Positions 6,503 through 8,128 of a stretch of DNA of 8,128 bases are shown here, piece after piece. The number at the start of each line of letters is the position of its first letter. The first letter of the stretch is position 1. The DNA is from Bacteroidota bacterium (GTDB lineage: Bacteria; Bacteroidota; Bacteroidia; Bacteroidales; UBA10428), in NCBI GenBank assembly GCA_024640925.1, contig JAHEEB010000143.1, positions 1 through 8,128 of the forward strand, given 5' to 3'. Both the position numbers and the translations under genes were made by a program. The notes below the pieces were generated by a model, which did not search any database, was not told the DNA's origin, and saw only the letters and a list, made by a program, of their open reading frames with translations.

Positions 6503-8128
6503 ATGATTTTAACCAAATTTCATAAATTCCTCAACAACCTTGGTTTCTCGAAAGATGAACTTTCAGAGATGTCCGGTAATATCTTTACATATTCACTAAG
6601 CAATACCCCTCAACTAGATATTTCCTATTACTACATCTCGACTAAAAGTGATATTTATAATATTCATAGAATACTTTGGAATGAGAATAAGATTGAAACC
6701 TTCATAGCTGTTGAAGATTCTTCAACGCATATTATAAATGTAAAAACAAAACCTGATCGTGAGAAACCTTTGTCAGGCAGAATCATATCCTTCGACTATG
6801 GAACTAATACAGAAGGTTTTGAAAAAGAAAATATAAAAGAGATTACAAAGGATTACCTTGACTCCTCTTATTTCTTTGATTTTGTTATTAAACATAGAAA
6901 AAAAGGAACTGAAGTTGATAAAGACTTATTACTTAATTTAATTGCTTTACGTAATAAACTTATAACAAATAACAATGATGATATTATTCATCGGCTTATT
7001 TTGAGATGCTTGTTCTTCAAATATTTAGAGGATAGACAAATATTTTCAAAGAATTATCTGGTTAAAACACTGCAAACAGGACAACCAGTTGAACTTATAC
7101 GAATTTTCAACGAAGTTGCAAAAATAAATGGTGACGTTTTTAAATATGAGAGTTTAACGGAAACAGATATTAATGCCTCATATCTTAATGAACTTTTAGT
7201 GTTTTTTAGTAGCGATTATCGAACAGGGCAGTTGAGCCTTTTCCCATACCTATTCGATAAAATACCTATTCAGCTTATAAGCCATGTTTATGAGGCATTT
7301 CTGCAAAGTGATGAAAAAAAAGGCAGAGGAATATATTACACGCCTGCCTTTGTTGTCAATTTTATGCTGGAACAATCGCTAAAGCCCAAACTGAAAGATA
7401 ATAAAACCATTTCAGTTTTGGATCCGGCGGTAGGTTCGGGGGCATTTCTGGTTGAAAGTTTCAAAGCCATTATCAATTCGTATAATCCCAAACCGGACTA
7501 CGATAAGAAAAAGGTGATTTTGCAAAATCAGTTATTTGGGATCGATATTGACCCAAAAGCCCTGCAAATTGCTGCTTTTAGTTTGTATCTGGCTTTGCTG
7601 GAAGATGAAGAACCGGAATTTATTCGCGAAAAGATTGAAAATTCACATCCGATTTTACCATCTTTAATTGGCTCAAACCTAATTTGTGCCAACGCTATAA
7701 CTGACAATGTTTTTGAAAACAGACAATTCGGATGCATTGTATCAAATCCGCCTTGGGGCTCAGTTGAACCAGGTGATGATGAGGAAACCATCAAAGAAAG
7801 AAAAGCTATAGGTACTAAAGGGGTAATAGGTACAATGCCGGAATACTTAAACGTATCTGATTATGAACGCTCTCAGGCTTTTCTAATGCGGGTAAAAAAT
7901 TGGAGTAAACCAGAAACTATTTTTGCTCTAATTGTAAAGAACTCTATTTTCTTAAATGATAACTCTCAGGATTTTCGCAAAGATTTGCTTAGCTCATACC
8001 AAATTAACTATTTCTACGAACTTTCAAATTACAACAAAATTCTTTTTAAAAAACATGTAATTGGGAAAATCGGAAATAAGGATATAGTTGTTGGTGCGAC
8101 TGAGCCTTGTGTTGTTTTAGTTTTTGAA
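6503..8128 (+). CDS. N6-adenine DNA methyltransferase, Eco57I/type IIG-like, N-terminal part (runs off right edge)
   Basis: An uninterrupted frame of 542 codons runs from ATG 6503 to the last base. A nearby ATG at 6498 meets TGA at once, and TAA at 6479-6481 closes the frame upstream, so 6503 is the only sensible start. Residues ~50-110 form a beta-rich segment (HRILWNENKIETFIAVED, then KTKPDREKP, IISFDYGTN). A helical region (RLILRCLFFKYLEDR) is typical of type IIG/PglX-like enzymes. Residues ~273-290 (GRGIYYTPAFVVNFML) lead into the SAM-binding motif I DPAVGSGAFLVES (307-319). FGIDIDPKALQIAAFSLYLALLE follows the motif II/III pattern, shown here by key residues D and A. Catalytic motif IV is NPPW at 415-418. 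The enzyme should transfer methyl from SAM to adenine N6 at a specific site. The target-recognition region is beyond the window, and no PD-(D/E)xK nuclease motif is evident in what is visible. It could be a methylase alone, a IIG restriction-methylase, or a BREX-like component. Confidence 0.9.
   Translation, partial: MILTKFHKFLNNLGFSKDELSEMSGNIFTYSLSNTPQLDISYYYISTKSDIYNIHRILWNENKIETFIAVEDSSTHIINVKTKPDREKPLSGRIISFDYGTNTEGFEKENIKEITKDYLDSSYFFDFVIKHRKKGTEVDKDLLLNLIALRNKLITNNNDDIIHRLILRCLFFKYLEDRQIFSKNYLVKTLQTGQPVELIRIFNEVAKINGDVFKYESLTETDINASYLNELLVFFSSDYRTGQLSLFPYLFDKIPIQLISHVYEAFLQSDEKKGRGIYYTPAFVVNFMLEQSLKPKLKDNKTISVLDPAVGSGAFLVESFKAIINSYNPKPDYDKKKVILQNQLFGIDIDPKALQIAAFSLYLALLEDEEPEFIREKIENSHPILPSLIGSNLICANAITDNVFENRQFGCIVSNPPWGSVEPGDDEETIKERKAIGTKGVIGTMPEYLNVSDYERSQAFLMRVKNWSKPETIFALIVKNSIFLNDNSQDFRKDLLSSYQINYFYELSNYNKILFKKHVIGKIGNKDIVVGATEPCVVLVFE

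Noticed and set aside
7528..7794. An 88-codon frame antisense to the methyltransferase
   Set aside because: It covers the conserved segment ending at the NPPW catalytic motif, which is clearly coding on the plus strand.

Overview
The window looks like a chromosomal stretch of a member of the Bacteroidota. Evidence: a very large secreted protein with a Por/type IX secretion (T9SS) C-terminal sorting domain, Ig-like arrays and a Listeria-Bacteroides (InlB/Flg_new) repeat; a 7TMR-DISM type receptor; AT-rich intergenic DNA; octamers fitting the Bacteroidota -7 consensus TAnnTTTG; and no strong Shine-Dalgarno sites. I cannot place it more precisely. No rRNA, tRNA or CRISPR array was seen.

Layout. 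(1) Positions 1-569, minus strand: the 5' part of a 7TMR-DISM family membrane receptor (signal peptide, DISMED2-like sensor domain, start of the 7TM domain), cut by the window edge. (2) 570-1012: non-coding DNA with a small hairpin, one copy of a diverged direct repeat, and a ~155-bp inverted-repeat element resembling a MITE or intergenic palindrome. (3) 1013-5872, minus strand: one 1619-residue secreted modular protein. It carries a signal peptide, seven ~57-aa repeats that probably form a seven-bladed beta-propeller, two Ig-like domains of one type (A), six tandem Ig-like domains of another (B), a third type-A domain, an FN3-like domain, an InlB/Flg_new repeat and a type-A T9SS sorting signal. 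(4) 5873-6502: non-coding DNA with the second copy of the direct repeat and a short degenerate reading frame interrupted by TAG. (5) 6503-8128, plus strand: the N-terminal 542 codons of an Eco57I/type IIG-like N6-adenine DNA methyltransferase (motifs DPAVGSG and NPPW), open at the window end.

The three genes do not form an obvious pathway. The secreted protein and the receptor lie on the same strand, but 443 bp of hairpin-rich DNA separates them. The methyltransferase is divergent and probably begins a separate restriction-modification or phage-defence locus to the right. The parts most worth a second look are the architecture and internal repeat history of the 1619-aa protein, the related direct repeats flanking it, the inverted-repeat element behind it, and the broken frame before the methyltransferase.
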